Made by a program: the position numbers and the translations under genes
In this document: one piece after another, positions 41,221-49,827 of the stretch
How the letters are laid out: each line of letters starts with the position of its first letter
Position numbering within the stretch: the stretch's first letter is position 1
Notes under the pieces: model-generated
Databases searched by the model: none
What the model was told of the DNA's origin: nothing
What the model saw: the letters and a program-made list of their open reading frames with translations, nothing else
DNA from: Acidimicrobiia bacterium
GTDB taxonomy: Bacteria; Actinomycetota; Acidimicrobiia; Spongiisociales; JAHEDJ01
DNA: 64,000 nucleotides
Assembly (NCBI GenBank): GCA_029210695.1
Contig: JARGFH010000007.1
Coordinates: forward strand, 41,108-105,107
Direction of reading: 5' to 3'

Positions 41221-42005
41221 CGCTGTTTCTCCAGTCTTCGTCTGATGAGGGCATAGGTGATGATGAGCATGCCGATCGACAGGGCGAACACGATCGTGCC
41301 TGCTGCGTTGGTCTTTGGATTGAGCCCGGTCCGCAGGGCCGACCAGATCTCAACCGGGAGCGTCACATCGAACCGGGTGAGCAGTAGAGCGATGACGAAC
41401 TCGTCCCAGGAAAGCGTGAAGGACAGCAGGAAGGCAGCGAGCAACCCGGGCGCGAGCAATGGGACGGCTACTAGCGCGAGAACCCGTGACTCCCGGGCCC
41501 CGAGATCACGGGCGGCCTGCTCGAAGCGCGCTTGTTGCTCGTTCATCTGACTCAGGATGATGGCGAAGGCGAGGGGAAGATTGATCACCACATGGCCGAT
41601 CGTGACCGTGATCAGCGATCTCCCGATTGCGAGCTCGCTGAAGGCGAGGGACAGGCCGAGTCCTATGACGAGATAGGAGACACCGAGAGGTGCAATCAAG
41701 AACGCCCGGAGTGCCTGGACTCCTTTGGGACGGAATCTGGCCAGGCCGTAGGCAGCGAGGAACCCGAGCACTGTGCAGATCAATGCTGAGGTTATGGCGA
41801 CCAGCGCCGAGTTGCGCAACGCCGCCATCATCCGCCCATCGGCGAACAAGGCCTCATACCAGCGCAAGGACAGGCCGCGGAGTGGAGGAACGGCTAACGC
41901 CCCGTCCTGGAAGGAGAAGAGCACGAGTGCCAGCACGGGCAGAAGGATGAAACCGAATACGGCAGCGAGGTATGAGTAGCGGATCACACCGCCGATCCGT
42001 TTCAT
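41217..42005 (-). CDS. Polyamine-type ABC transporter permease (PotC-like)
   Basis: 262 residues, about six membrane segments (YLAAVFGFILLPVLALVLFSF, ALVAITSALICTVLGFLAAYGL, FLIAPLGVSYLVIGLGLSLAF, LITVTIGHVVINLPLAFAIIL, LVAVPLLAPGLLAAFLLSF, and a last near the C-terminus). Coupling motif EQAARDLGARESRVLALVAVPLL. FSFTLSWDEFVIALL is characteristic of PotC. Overlaps both neighbours by 4 nt. Confidence 0.92.
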   Translation of the reverse strand: MKRIGGVIRYSYLAAVFGFILLPVLALVLFSFQDGALAVPPLRGLSLRWYEALFADGRMMAALRNSALVAITSALICTVLGFLAAYGLARFRPKGVQALRAFLIAPLGVSYLVIGLGLSLAFSELAIGRSLITVTIGHVVINLPLAFAIILSQMNEQQARFEQAARDLGARESRVLALVAVPLLAPGLLAAFLLSFTLSWDEFVIALLLTRFDVTLPVEIWSALRTGLNPKTNAAGTIVFALSIGMLIITYALIRRRLEKQR

Positions 42006-42877
42006 TCCTGCTCCAGCGTGAGCCGCTTGGCCGAGGCGGCATAGACCACGATGACGACAACGAGGAGAACAACGCTGAGCGCCGCAGCCAGCGGAAAGTC
42101 TCCCCGCCGCTGCACCTGGAGCATGATCGCCTGGGGGAGCAGCAGCTCCTGGCCACCACCGAGGATCTGCGGAGTGATGAAGTCACCGATGGCGAGGACG
42201 AAGGTGAGGAAGGCACCGACGACAACACCGGGCATGCTGAGCGGGAGCGTCACCCGAAGGAAAGTCAAGAAAGACGAGGCGCCGAGGTCCCTCGCTGCCT
42301 TCCGGTACGACTCGGGTATCTGGGTCAGGCTGGCATAGATCGTGAGGGAGGTGAGCATCGTGAAGAAGTGCACGAATCCGACCACGGTTGCCAGCCGTGT
42401 GTTGGACAGTGTGATCGGCGACGAGATCAATCCGGTGGATGTCATCAGTTCGTTGACGACACCGTTCTTGCCCAGAACCAACAGCCAGCTGTAAGAGCGG
42501 ACCACGTAGGAGGTCCAGAACGGGAGCACGGCGAGCAGCAGGAGCGGGCGTTGCCAGCGCGGAGGCACGCGATACGCCAGGATGTAGGCGAACGGATAGG
42601 CCACGAGAATGCTGAAAACGACTGTGATGGCCACGACCTCGAGCGAATTCCGCAACGCGTCGAAGAACACCGGTTCGTCGATGATCCTCCGGTAGTTGTA
42701 CAAGCTGGGCGAAGTGTCGATCGTGCCGCCGACTCTTCGAAAGAGGCTGTAGGCGACCACCAACCCCATCGGAGCGAGGAAGAAGAGACTCGTCCAGAGA
42801 AGGGCTGGACCCGCCAGGGTCCAACCCTTCCTCGAAGATGTCTGGGCTGCCGTCAACCCTGCAGGAACCTTGTCCAC
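42002..42877 (-). CDS. Polyamine-type ABC transporter permease (PotB-like)
   Basis: 291 residues from a GTG at 42877, which overlaps the receptor gene by 25 nt; a TTG at 42856 that overlaps the receptor stop (TTGA) is an alternative start. Membrane segments include LLWTSLFFLAPMGLVVAYSLF, VVAITVVFSILVAYPFAYILAY and VVVGAFLTFVLAIGDFITPQIL. Coupling motif YRKAARDLGASSFLTFLRVTLPLS. GDFITPQILGG matches the PotB signature. Confidence 0.92.
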   Translation of the reverse strand: MDKVPAGLTAAQTSSRKGWTLAGPALLWTSLFFLAPMGLVVAYSLFRRVGGTIDTSPSLYNYRRIIDEPVFFDALRNSLEVVAITVVFSILVAYPFAYILAYRVPPRWQRPLLLLAVLPFWTSYVVRSYSWLLVLGKNGVVNELMTSTGLISSPITLSNTRLATVVGFVHFFTMLTSLTIYASLTQIPESYRKAARDLGASSFLTFLRVTLPLSMPGVVVGAFLTFVLAIGDFITPQILGGGQELLLPQAIMLQVQRRGDFPLAAALSVVLLVVVIVVYAASAKRLTLEQE

Positions 42878-43956
42878 ACGTCGAGCATGGCCGCGTCGAG
42901 GTCGGCGTCCGGGATGAAGTACGGGTACGAGTTACCGACGAACCCCTCCTGTTCGTCCCAGCGGAGGATCTTCTTTTCGGCGTCGCTCAGCGTGGCTTTT
43001 GAGTTGGCCGGCATCGCCCAGTAACACGAGGAGGTAGCCAGACGTGCCTGGCCCTCCGGGCTCACGATGTACTGAACGAACTTGGTGGCCAGGTCCTTCT
43101 TCTCCGAATCTGCGAACACCCCGATAGCTTGCTGCCAGCGGATTCCGCCTTGATTCGGGAGGATCCAGTCGAACGCCGGGTTCTCGGCGTTGAGGACGCC
43201 CGTCACGAACTCGCCGCCGCCGACGATGATGTCGACTTCTCCGGTGGCGAGTGCGGTCTGCGTGGTGACCACATCTCCGATCAAAGCGACATGCGGCTTG
43301 AGGTCCATCAAGCGTTGCTCGATGGCCGGGAGGTCGTCGACGGTCAGGTCGGCAGGCTTGATGCCGAGGCTGATTGCTACCTGCTCCATCACCGGTATGT
43401 AGTAGTCGTACACGGCGATCCGCCCGTCGTACTCCGGATCCCACAGCGATTCGACGTCGCGCATGGCGTCCACCGAGACGTTGTCGCCGTTGAAGGCGAT
43501 CGTGTTGTAGCCGAACTTCTCAGGCACTGCGTAGAGCTTGTCGTTCTGGTAGTGCGTTCCGGGTAGATCGACGTCGGCGAAGAAATCATCCCACGGATAA
43601 TCATCCGGGTTCAGCTCGGCGAGCAACCCGGCATCGACAATCCGCGGGACGTCCACCGAATCGACCACGAACACATCCCATTCACCGGGCTGTGACTGCT
43701 CAATGAGCCCCAATGCAACTCCGGTGCCGTCGTAGTCTTTGACGTTGACCGTGACGTTGTTGGCCTCCTCGAAGGGCTGGAGCAACGCCGGATCGGTGTG
43801 ATCACACCACACCAGGGCGTTCAGCTCCGTGGGTGTGTCGCCGGATACCGCACCGCCCTCGGTGGTGTCGGATTCTGCATCGCCGCAGGCGGAAGCAATG
43901 AGTGCGAAGGCGAGGAGTGCTCCGATCAACTGAAGGATCCTGTTGCGTGAATTCAT
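42853..43956 (-). CDS. Polyamine-type ABC transporter substrate-binding lipoprotein (PotD-like)
   Basis: 367 residues from the ATG at 43956, with GGAGAAAGAG upstream. Lipoprotein signal MNSRNRILQLIGALLAFALI then ASAC (Cys24). Mature PotD-like receptor: NALVWCDHTDPALLQPFEEANNVTVNVKDY, WDVFVVDSVDVPRIVDAGLL, YAVPEKFGYNTIAFN, VGGGEFVTGVLNAENPAFDWILPNQGG, FVQYIVSPEGQA. Ligands of the family are putrescine/spermidine and related cations; here a guanidino compound is plausible from context. Operator site 2 lies 37 nt upstream of the start. Confidence 0.9.
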   Translation of the reverse strand: MNSRNRILQLIGALLAFALIASACGDAESDTTEGGAVSGDTPTELNALVWCDHTDPALLQPFEEANNVTVNVKDYDGTGVALGLIEQSQPGEWDVFVVDSVDVPRIVDAGLLAELNPDDYPWDDFFADVDLPGTHYQNDKLYAVPEKFGYNTIAFNGDNVSVDAMRDVESLWDPEYDGRIAVYDYYIPVMEQVAISLGIKPADLTVDDLPAIEQRLMDLKPHVALIGDVVTTQTALATGEVDIIVGGGEFVTGVLNAENPAFDWILPNQGGIRWQQAIGVFADSEKKDLATKFVQYIVSPEGQARLATSSCYWAMPANSKATLSDAEKKILRWDEQEGFVGNSYPYFIPDADLDAAMLDVWTRFLQG

Positions 43957-43992
43957 CTTCTCTTTCTCCTGATGGGAATTGGGCTGTGAGCT

Positions 43993-44008
43993 CCTATCGG
44001 TCGATAGG
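43993..44008. promoter_or_regulatory. TetR-type operator, site 2
   Basis: CCTATC-GGTC-GATAGG, in the divergent region between the PotD-like gene (minus, 43956) and the ureohydrolase (plus, 44137). Confidence 0.75.
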
Positions 44009-44136
44009 TTAGCGGGTGCATGATTCGGCCGGTTTCTTGCAGCGAGCGGATGGCTGCCGCCCCGGACATCGGTTGGTATTCTCCGGCCGGGCCGGTGGCG
44101 ACCGGCACCCGCAATTCTAAAGCTTGGAGGCACGGC

Positions 44137-45120
44137 GTGAATCCCGGAACACCCTTTGACGCCAGCCGTGTTCACGCCTTTTCTTCCGGTTCTACGTTTG
44201 CGGGTGTTCCGGCTGCGACTCTCGAGGACCTCCAGGGAGCACGCGCCGTGATCGTTGGTGCTCCGTTCGACTGGGGCACGTCATATCGTCCCGGCACGAG
44301 GTTCGGGCCCAAAGCCATTCGGGAGAGTGACTACCTTGCCGCCGATGCCTATCGGCCTCATCTGCCGACCGGCCTCAACGCCCTCGAGGGGGTGGTCGAC
44401 ATCGGAGATATCGAGCTTCGTCCGGGAGACATCGAGGGTGATCTCGATCGGATCGCCGCCACAATCGAACGGATCAGCGGGGACGGATCCATTCCCATCG
44501 TGCTGGGTGGCGATCACACCATCACATATGCCAACGCCACCGGCGTGGCCAGGACATACGGTTTTGGGGAGGTAGCGCTGGTTCACTTTGACGCCCACGC
44601 TGATACCGGAGAGACGACCGGCTATGGATCCCTCTACGGTCATGGAACACCGATGCGCCGGCTGATCGAGTCGGGTGCAGTACCCGGAAGCAGGTTCGTC
44701 CAGATCGGCCTACGCGGGTACTGGCCGGGCCCGGACACGGTTGCCTGGATGCGGGAACAGGGATTGCGCGGCTACCTGATGACCGAGATCGAGGATCGGG
44801 GATTGAAGTCGGTCGTCGACGAGGCGGTCGCGCACGCCGGCGACGGCGCCGACGCAGTGTTCCTGTCCGTCGACATCGATGTTGTCGATCCGGGCATGGC
44901 GCCGGGTACGGGCACCCCGGAGCCGGGCGGTCTCACCTCGAGGCAGATCCTCGACACGGTGCGGAGGATGTCTCGTGAGCTGCGCATCGTCGGAGCCGAC
45001 ATCGTCGAAGTCTCACCGCCCTACGACGGACCGGGCGCCATCACGTCGTTTCTCGCCAACCGAATCGTCATGGAGGTCCTCAACGGCCTGGCCGAGCGAG
45101 CTGCCGGCGTGAGTTCATAG
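44137..45120 (+). CDS. Ureohydrolase (agmatinase/guanidino-acid hydrolase family)
   Basis: 327 residues from the GTG at 44137, with TTGGAGG 6 nt upstream; the frame is open to 44020 but that part is not conserved. Binuclear manganese site complete: H127 (GGDHTIT), D152, H154, D156 (HFDAHADTG) and D246, D248 (SVDIDVVDP). These enzymes hydrolyse a guanidino group to amine plus urea; substrates include agmatine, 4-guanidinobutyrate and 3-guanidinopropionate. The GSLYGHGTPMRRLIE loop is of the agmatinase/guanidinobutyrase type. The urea would feed the urease encoded 0.8 kb downstream. Confidence 0.9.
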   Translation: MNPGTPFDASRVHAFSSGSTFAGVPAATLEDLQGARAVIVGAPFDWGTSYRPGTRFGPKAIRESDYLAADAYRPHLPTGLNALEGVVDIGDIELRPGDIEGDLDRIAATIERISGDGSIPIVLGGDHTITYANATGVARTYGFGEVALVHFDAHADTGETTGYGSLYGHGTPMRRLIESGAVPGSRFVQIGLRGYWPGPDTVAWMREQGLRGYLMTEIEDRGLKSVVDEAVAHAGDGADAVFLSVDIDVVDPGMAPGTGTPEPGGLTSRQILDTVRRMSRELRIVGADIVEVSPPYDGPGAITSFLANRIVMEVLNGLAERAAGVSS

Positions 45121-45161
45121 CCGGTCGGATGGCATTGTGTTACGGCGGAATCTTCGGTAGC

Positions 45162-45175
45162 CTATCGATTGATAG
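45162..45175. promoter_or_regulatory. TetR-type operator, site 3
   Basis: CTATC-GATT-GATAG, 59 nt before the start of TetR regulator 1; its centre equals that of site 1 read on the other strand. Suggests autoregulation. Confidence 0.75.
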
Positions 45176-45234
45176 CCTCGATCGGGCATTCCCTCGGCTG
45201 CTGCTGCAGCTTCACCCTCACACCGAGAGACGGC

Positions 45235-45870
45235 ATGACCGGACCTGAACTCGAATCCGAAGAGCTTCCGACCAGGGAGCGCATTCTGCGCGAGGCTTCG
45301 AGGTTGTTCGGCAAGAAGGGGTATCACGGGACCTCAACCCGCAAGATCGCGGAGGCTGTGGATATCCGCCAACCGTCGCTCTTCCATCACTTCGCCTCCA
45401 AGGACGCCATCATGGCTGAGCTGATCGATATCGATCTCGACGAGGCGGCGAGGGTAGCGCAGGCCCAAGCGTCGGCCGGCGGGTCCGCCGCACTCCGGCT
45501 CTACAGGTATCTGATCTGGGACATCTCCTTCATCTGCCGGTGTGCGTACGACCTGTCCGCCGTCGAGTCGGTGCTCGACGATCCCGCTTTCTCAGACAAG
45601 CGGGCGCGCCACCAAACGCTCGTCGACGCCAGGCGGTCGTTGATCGAGGAGGCGATCGACTCGGGAGAATTCGTGAAGGTGGATCCCGAGGTGGCCGAGA
45701 GGGCCATCGCCTGGATCCTGAGGGGCGACATCAACGATACGGCCGGACAAACCATCCCCGATGCGGACGTCGTCGCCGACCAGCTCGCTTCGTTCGTTCT
45801 GCGGGCACTCCTGTCCGATCCGTCGCAACTCGACGAGATCAGATCCGCAGCCGGAGAAGATTTCGCGTGA
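45235..45870 (+). CDS. TetR-family regulator 1
   Basis: 211 residues from the ATG at 45235 (MTGPELESEELPTRERIL). N-terminal HTH: ILREASRLFGKKGYHGTSTRKIAEAVDIRQPSLFHHFASKDAIMAELI; the C-terminal ligand/dimer domain is not assignable to a subfamily. The recognition helix (QPSLFHHF) is nearly the same as in TetR regulator 2 (QPSLFFHF), so both may bind the CTATC-N4-GATAG sites. Convergent with the urease alpha gene. Confidence 0.9.
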   Translation: MTGPELESEELPTRERILREASRLFGKKGYHGTSTRKIAEAVDIRQPSLFHHFASKDAIMAELIDIDLDEAARVAQAQASAGGSAALRLYRYLIWDISFICRCAYDLSAVESVLDDPAFSDKRARHQTLVDARRSLIEEAIDSGEFVKVDPEVAERAIAWILRGDINDTAGQTIPDADVVADQLASFVLRALLSDPSQLDEIRSAAGEDFA

Positions 45871-45900
45871 GAACGTAGCGACTGGACGGAGTGCCTCGGA

Positions 45901-47580
45901 TCAAGCGAAGTGGTACCGCTGCCCGAGGGGGACTTCCGTGACCGGCGCCAGCCGGGCCGGGCGGCCTTCGATCAGCACCGGACCGTCGTCATCAGGAACC
46001 TCGACCTTCGGTACGGAGTTGTTGGCCACCATTTGCGCCCGGGTCAGCCGGCGCGTGTTGCGGACGGCCTCCACGTGGCGGCCGGGGAGACCATCAGAGA
46101 TGCCGGCTACTGCTGCTGCTTGCGAAACGAACACGGTCGCCAGCCTTCCTGGAGCATCGCCCAGTCCGCCGAACATCGGTCCGTACATCCTGGGCTGGCC
46201 GCGACGGATCGAGGAGCTGCCATCACCGGAGGCACCCCAGGCGATGAAACCTCGCTTCACCACCATTTCTGGTTTCGTGCCGAAGAACTCAGGACGCCAG
46301 AGAACGAGGTCGGCGAGCTTGCCGGGTTCCAGGGAGCCAACCTGCGAGCTCAATCCATGGGTGATGGCAGGGTTGATCGTGTATTTGGCCAGATAGCGGC
46401 GAACCCGCTCGTTCTGCTGTCCCTCGGCGGCGACTTCCCGCCCCATCACATCGGCGAGCTGCCAGGTGCGGCGAATCACTTCGCCACCTCGTCCCATTCC
46501 GAGCGAGTCCGAATTGATGATGCTGATGGCTCCCTGCTCGTGAAGCCAGCTCTCGGCCTCCATCGTGCGCGCCCTGACTCGTGATCTCGTGGCGGCGACA
46601 TCGGAAGCCACTGCGGCGTTCTGGTGGTGGACGATCATGGCCATAGGGACGATCTCGTCGAGGGCGTTGACTCCGAACGGCACGGTTGGCGTGGTGGAGG
46701 AAGCGAGAACATGAGGTTGCGAGACCAATTCGATCGAGTTGGGCACATGCCCGCCGCCGGAGCCCTCCACGTGATATGCGTGCACCGTTCGACCATCGAG
46801 GGCATCCAGACTATCGGCGAGCGAACCCGACTCGTTGAGCGAATCTGTGTGCATGGCGACGGCTACGTCGAACTCCTCCGCCACCGTCAAGCAACAATCA
46901 ACAATGGACGGAGATCCTCCGAAGTCCTCGTGGATCTTCAGCCCGGATGCTCCTGCGCTCAGTGCCTGCTCGAGGGCCGATGGGTCGTAGGCCCCTCGCG
47001 CCAGGAACGCTACGTTGAGCGGAATCGCTCGCCAGGCCTCTAGCATTCCCTGGAGGTGGGCACGTGGATTGACGCCGACGTCCCACACGCCTCCCGACCC
47101 CATGCCCACGATCGTCGTGATACCCGAGCCGAGCAACACGGGGAGCACGGCCGGAGACGAGAGGTGCACGTGCGAGTCGACTCCCCCAGGAGTAGCGATC
47201 ATCCCCTCGCCGGGTAGCAGGCTGGTGTGGGGTCCGATGACCAGGTCGACATTGTCCATCACGTCCGGATTTCCGGCCCGACCGATTCCGACGATCCGCC
47301 CATCCTTGATCCCGATGTTCCCTTTGAAGACGCCGAGGAGAGGATCCATGATCACCACGTTGCTAATCACGAGATCCAGCATCGAGGCGGAGCCCGGCCG
47401 ACTCTGCACGAGCATCCCGGCCTGTGTCGTCTTCCCGCATCCAGCGAGAACCTCGTCGCCGTAGGAAGTCTCATCCCTTTCGATCTCCACGAGGATCGAG
47501 GTATCGCCGAGGCGAATCCGGTCTCCGACGGTGGGACCGTACAGCGTCCCATACAACTCCCGGTCGACTTCACCGGGCAT
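45901..47580 (-). CDS. ureC: Urease alpha subunit (variant active-site flap)
   Basis: 559 residues from the ATG at 47580 (MPGEVDRELYGTLYGPTVGD), overlapping the fused gamma-beta gene by 11 nt. Nickel ligands are all present: H137 and H139 (DSHVHL), the carbamylated K215 (GLKIHEDFGG), H270 (YHVEG), H278 (GGGHVPN), D358 (NSDSLGMG); also H244 (MHTDSLNESG). The flap Cys of ordinary ureases (MVCHH) is Val317 (MIVHH), and usual neighbouring residues differ (HHQNAAV). No ureDEFG accessory genes are in the window. It may be a true urease of altered activity or act on a related amide/guanidine. Confidence 0.92.
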   Translation of the reverse strand: MPGEVDRELYGTLYGPTVGDRIRLGDTSILVEIERDETSYGDEVLAGCGKTTQAGMLVQSRPGSASMLDLVISNVVIMDPLLGVFKGNIGIKDGRIVGIGRAGNPDVMDNVDLVIGPHTSLLPGEGMIATPGGVDSHVHLSSPAVLPVLLGSGITTIVGMGSGGVWDVGVNPRAHLQGMLEAWRAIPLNVAFLARGAYDPSALEQALSAGASGLKIHEDFGGSPSIVDCCLTVAEEFDVAVAMHTDSLNESGSLADSLDALDGRTVHAYHVEGSGGGHVPNSIELVSQPHVLASSTTPTVPFGVNALDEIVPMAMIVHHQNAAVASDVAATRSRVRARTMEAESWLHEQGAISIINSDSLGMGRGGEVIRRTWQLADVMGREVAAEGQQNERVRRYLAKYTINPAITHGLSSQVGSLEPGKLADLVLWRPEFFGTKPEMVVKRGFIAWGASGDGSSSIRRGQPRMYGPMFGGLGDAPGRLATVFVSQAAAVAGISDGLPGRHVEAVRNTRRLTRAQMVANNSVPKVEVPDDDGPVLIEGRPARLAPVTEVPLGQRYHFA

Positions 47581-48277
47581 CGCTCTGCTCCTCGTGGGCG
47601 TATCCTCGGCGAATCGCACTTGCGACCGTCTCGTCTATGTCGACCTCATCGAGTGGGCCGTCGACCAGACCACCGAATCCCCAGACTTCCCGATTGCCAC
47701 CGAGTGGAATCAGGCTGACTTCTTTGCGTTCATGTGGCTCCCATCTCACGGCCGTTCCGGCCGGAATGTCTAGGCGCCTGCCGAGCGCCGCCCTCCGGTC
47801 GAAGTTGAGACTCCGGTTGGCCTCGGAGAAGTGGAAGTGCGAAGTTACTTCGATCGGTGTACTCGACTGGTTCTCAACGATGACTGCGAGCGGGGTCCGT
47901 CCGGCATTGATCAATACCGGCTCGGTTCCCGGGATGACCTGGCCCGGGACGTCACGATCGTCACGGGCTAGGGCAGGCCCGAAGGGATACTCGACTACCA
48001 CGAGCGCTGTGCCGCTCGGGAAGAGCGCGTCGATCTCAATCCTGCCAACGATCTCCTGGACGCCCTCCATTACGTCTTGGCGGCCCAACACCGTTTCGGC
48101 TCGGGCAACGACCTCCCGGAGAGGCAGCCCGTCCCACGCCATTTCGAGGATCTCGTCACAGATAACGGCGACGGCCTCGGGGGCGTTCAGCTTTCGGCCT
48201 CTGTCGCGTCGTCGCCGTGCCAGTTCGGCCAGGGTGAAGATGGTCAGACGATTGCGTTCCTTGGCGGTCAAGCGCAT
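47570..48277 (-). CDS. ureAB: Urease gamma-beta fusion subunit
   Basis: 235 residues. Residues 1 to about 100 are the gamma subunit (MRLTAKERNRLTIFTLAELARRRRDRGRKLN, PEAVAVICDEILEMAWDG); residues about 115-225 the beta subunit (VIPGTEPVLINAGRT, STPIEVTSHFHFSEANRSLNFDR, DIPAGTAVRWEPHERKEVSLIPLGG). Gamma-beta fusions occur in several actinobacteria and in Helicobacter. Directly upstream of ureC with overlap, forming a two-gene urease; lies 18 nt after the amidase gene, probably the same operon, controlled from operator site 4. Confidence 0.92.
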   Translation of the reverse strand: MRLTAKERNRLTIFTLAELARRRRDRGRKLNAPEAVAVICDEILEMAWDGLPLREVVARAETVLGRQDVMEGVQEIVGRIEIDALFPSGTALVVVEYPFGPALARDDRDVPGQVIPGTEPVLINAGRTPLAVIVENQSSTPIEVTSHFHFSEANRSLNFDRRAALGRRLDIPAGTAVRWEPHERKEVSLIPLGGNREVWGFGGLVDGPLDEVDIDETVASAIRRGYAHEEQSDAR

Positions 48278-48295
48278 GAGTGGAGTCCCTTCTCG

Positions 48296-49735
48296 TCAGG
48301 CCCGATCAGCAGGTCGGTCTAGGCCGAGGCCGGGGCTATGTTTCTCAAAGAGATTGCCGAACGACGATTCCAGTCCGAGCGCCACCCGGAATGGGACGGC
48401 ATCAGAATGGGGCGGGCCGACGATTTGCATGCCGATCGGCACTCCCGTGCTCGGTGCGAGTCCGATCGGCAAGTTGACCACGGGGAGCGTGCCGAGGATG
48501 TTGAACGGATAGGTCATAACCAGGTCGAGCATGTCCCCGAGATCGCCGGTGCCTCCCGAATCGGGATGACCGAGGTCGGCCGCGATCGAAGTGGTGACGA
48601 GTGTCGGGCATATCAACGCTTCGTACCCGGCGTGGAACACGGTGCGTTGAAGTCCGGCAAACATCTCATCTCCGTAGCGCCAGCTCTCTATCCACTCCTC
48701 GACGGATACCGGCGCTCTCCCGAAGAACTCGCGAATGTATGGAGTCAGGCGGTCGTCACTCGTGTCAGGGATGGACCCTCGGAGAATGGCGCCGGACTGG
48801 AATGAGAGGTGGGTCATCGCGATGTTCGCGGCTCGCCCTGTCCAGTCGAGTTCTACGGTTTCAACCGTTGCACCGAGTCCGCGCAGCCGGTCGGCCACAG
48901 CCTCGAGCGCGTCGACGATCTCCGAGTCGGGTGAGAAGTAGCCAAGGTCGGGGCTCATCGCGATTCGCATGCCGGAAACCGGCAGGAACTGCGACGGCAA
49001 CTCGAGCGGGGGAGCGGAGTACATGTCGCCATCCAATGGACCGGCGATTGCGTTCTCGAGGAGTATGACATCCGCCACCGTGCGGCCGAGTGGCCCGGAG
49101 GCAGCGTAGGGCTCGCGATTCCACGGCCAATACTCGGGAACCCGGCCCCAGGGAGGCTTGAAGCCGACGACACCGTTCATCGACGCCGGAATCCTGATCG
49201 ACCCACCGATATCGCTGCCGGTCGCCAGGATGGAAGATCCGGCGGCCAGGCTCGCTCCCGAGCCGCCGGACGACCCTCCGCTGGTCATTGCCAGGTTCCA
49301 CGGCGAACGCGTAATCCCGTGGAGAAACGACCAGGTGACGATGGCCATCGAGAACTCCGGCGTCGTGGTGTGCGCGTGAACAATCCCACCGGCATCGAGT
49401 ATCCGCTGAGTGATTGGGTCGGTGCCGGAGGCGATCTCGTCCTGGAAAAGCAGCGACCCCTGTGTCCACCGGCGGCCGTCGATGCGCGGTTCGTCCTTGG
49501 CGGCGATCGGGAGCCCCTCGAGCGGTCGGGCCGTGCCGCCGGCGTATCGTTCGCCGGCCTCCCTGGCCCGGTCGAGAGCTTCCTCGAAGTATGTGTCGAC
49601 AAAGGCGTTGATCAGAGGTTCGGTCGCTTCGGCCCTGGCGATGATGGCCTCGAGCAATTCGAGCGGTGAGAGTTGGCGAGTTCGGAACCCGGCCAGTGCT
49701 TGCGTAGCGTCTAAGTAGGCAAGTTCGTTGGACAT
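48296..49735 (-). CDS. Amidase-signature family hydrolase
   Basis: 479 residues from the ATG at 49735 (MSNELAYLDATQAL), GGAGAG upstream. Ser-cisSer-Lys triad: K80 (PIAAKDEP), S155 (TSGGSSGGSG) and S179 (SDIGGSIRIP), with the expected 24-residue spacing between the two Ser. Family hydrolyses amides (also allophanate and carbamoyl compounds). Its place upstream of the urease genes recalls allophanate hydrolase logic, but the allophanate C-terminal domain is absent. Substrate unknown. Operator site 4 lies 63 nt upstream. Confidence 0.88.
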   Translation of the reverse strand: MSNELAYLDATQALAGFRTRQLSPLELLEAIIARAEATEPLINAFVDTYFEEALDRAREAGERYAGGTARPLEGLPIAAKDEPRIDGRRWTQGSLLFQDEIASGTDPITQRILDAGGIVHAHTTTPEFSMAIVTWSFLHGITRSPWNLAMTSGGSSGGSGASLAAGSSILATGSDIGGSIRIPASMNGVVGFKPPWGRVPEYWPWNREPYAASGPLGRTVADVILLENAIAGPLDGDMYSAPPLELPSQFLPVSGMRIAMSPDLGYFSPDSEIVDALEAVADRLRGLGATVETVELDWTGRAANIAMTHLSFQSGAILRGSIPDTSDDRLTPYIREFFGRAPVSVEEWIESWRYGDEMFAGLQRTVFHAGYEALICPTLVTTSIAADLGHPDSGGTGDLGDMLDLVMTYPFNILGTLPVVNLPIGLAPSTGVPIGMQIVGPPHSDAVPFRVALGLESSFGNLFEKHSPGLGLDRPADRA

Positions 49736-49797
49736 CGCTCTCCACTTCCTGCTCGCTTGACCGTGGGCAGATGTGCTACCGGCCATCTTCGCGCAAC

Positions 49798-49813
49798 CCT
49801 ATCAAACGATAGG
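49798..49813. promoter_or_regulatory. TetR-type operator, site 4
   Basis: CCTATC-AAAC-GATAGG, between the end of TetR regulator 2 and the start of the amidase-urease operon (all minus strand), so it likely controls the amidase and urease genes. Confidence 0.75.
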
Positions 49814-49827
49814 CGAGACCGGGCTTT

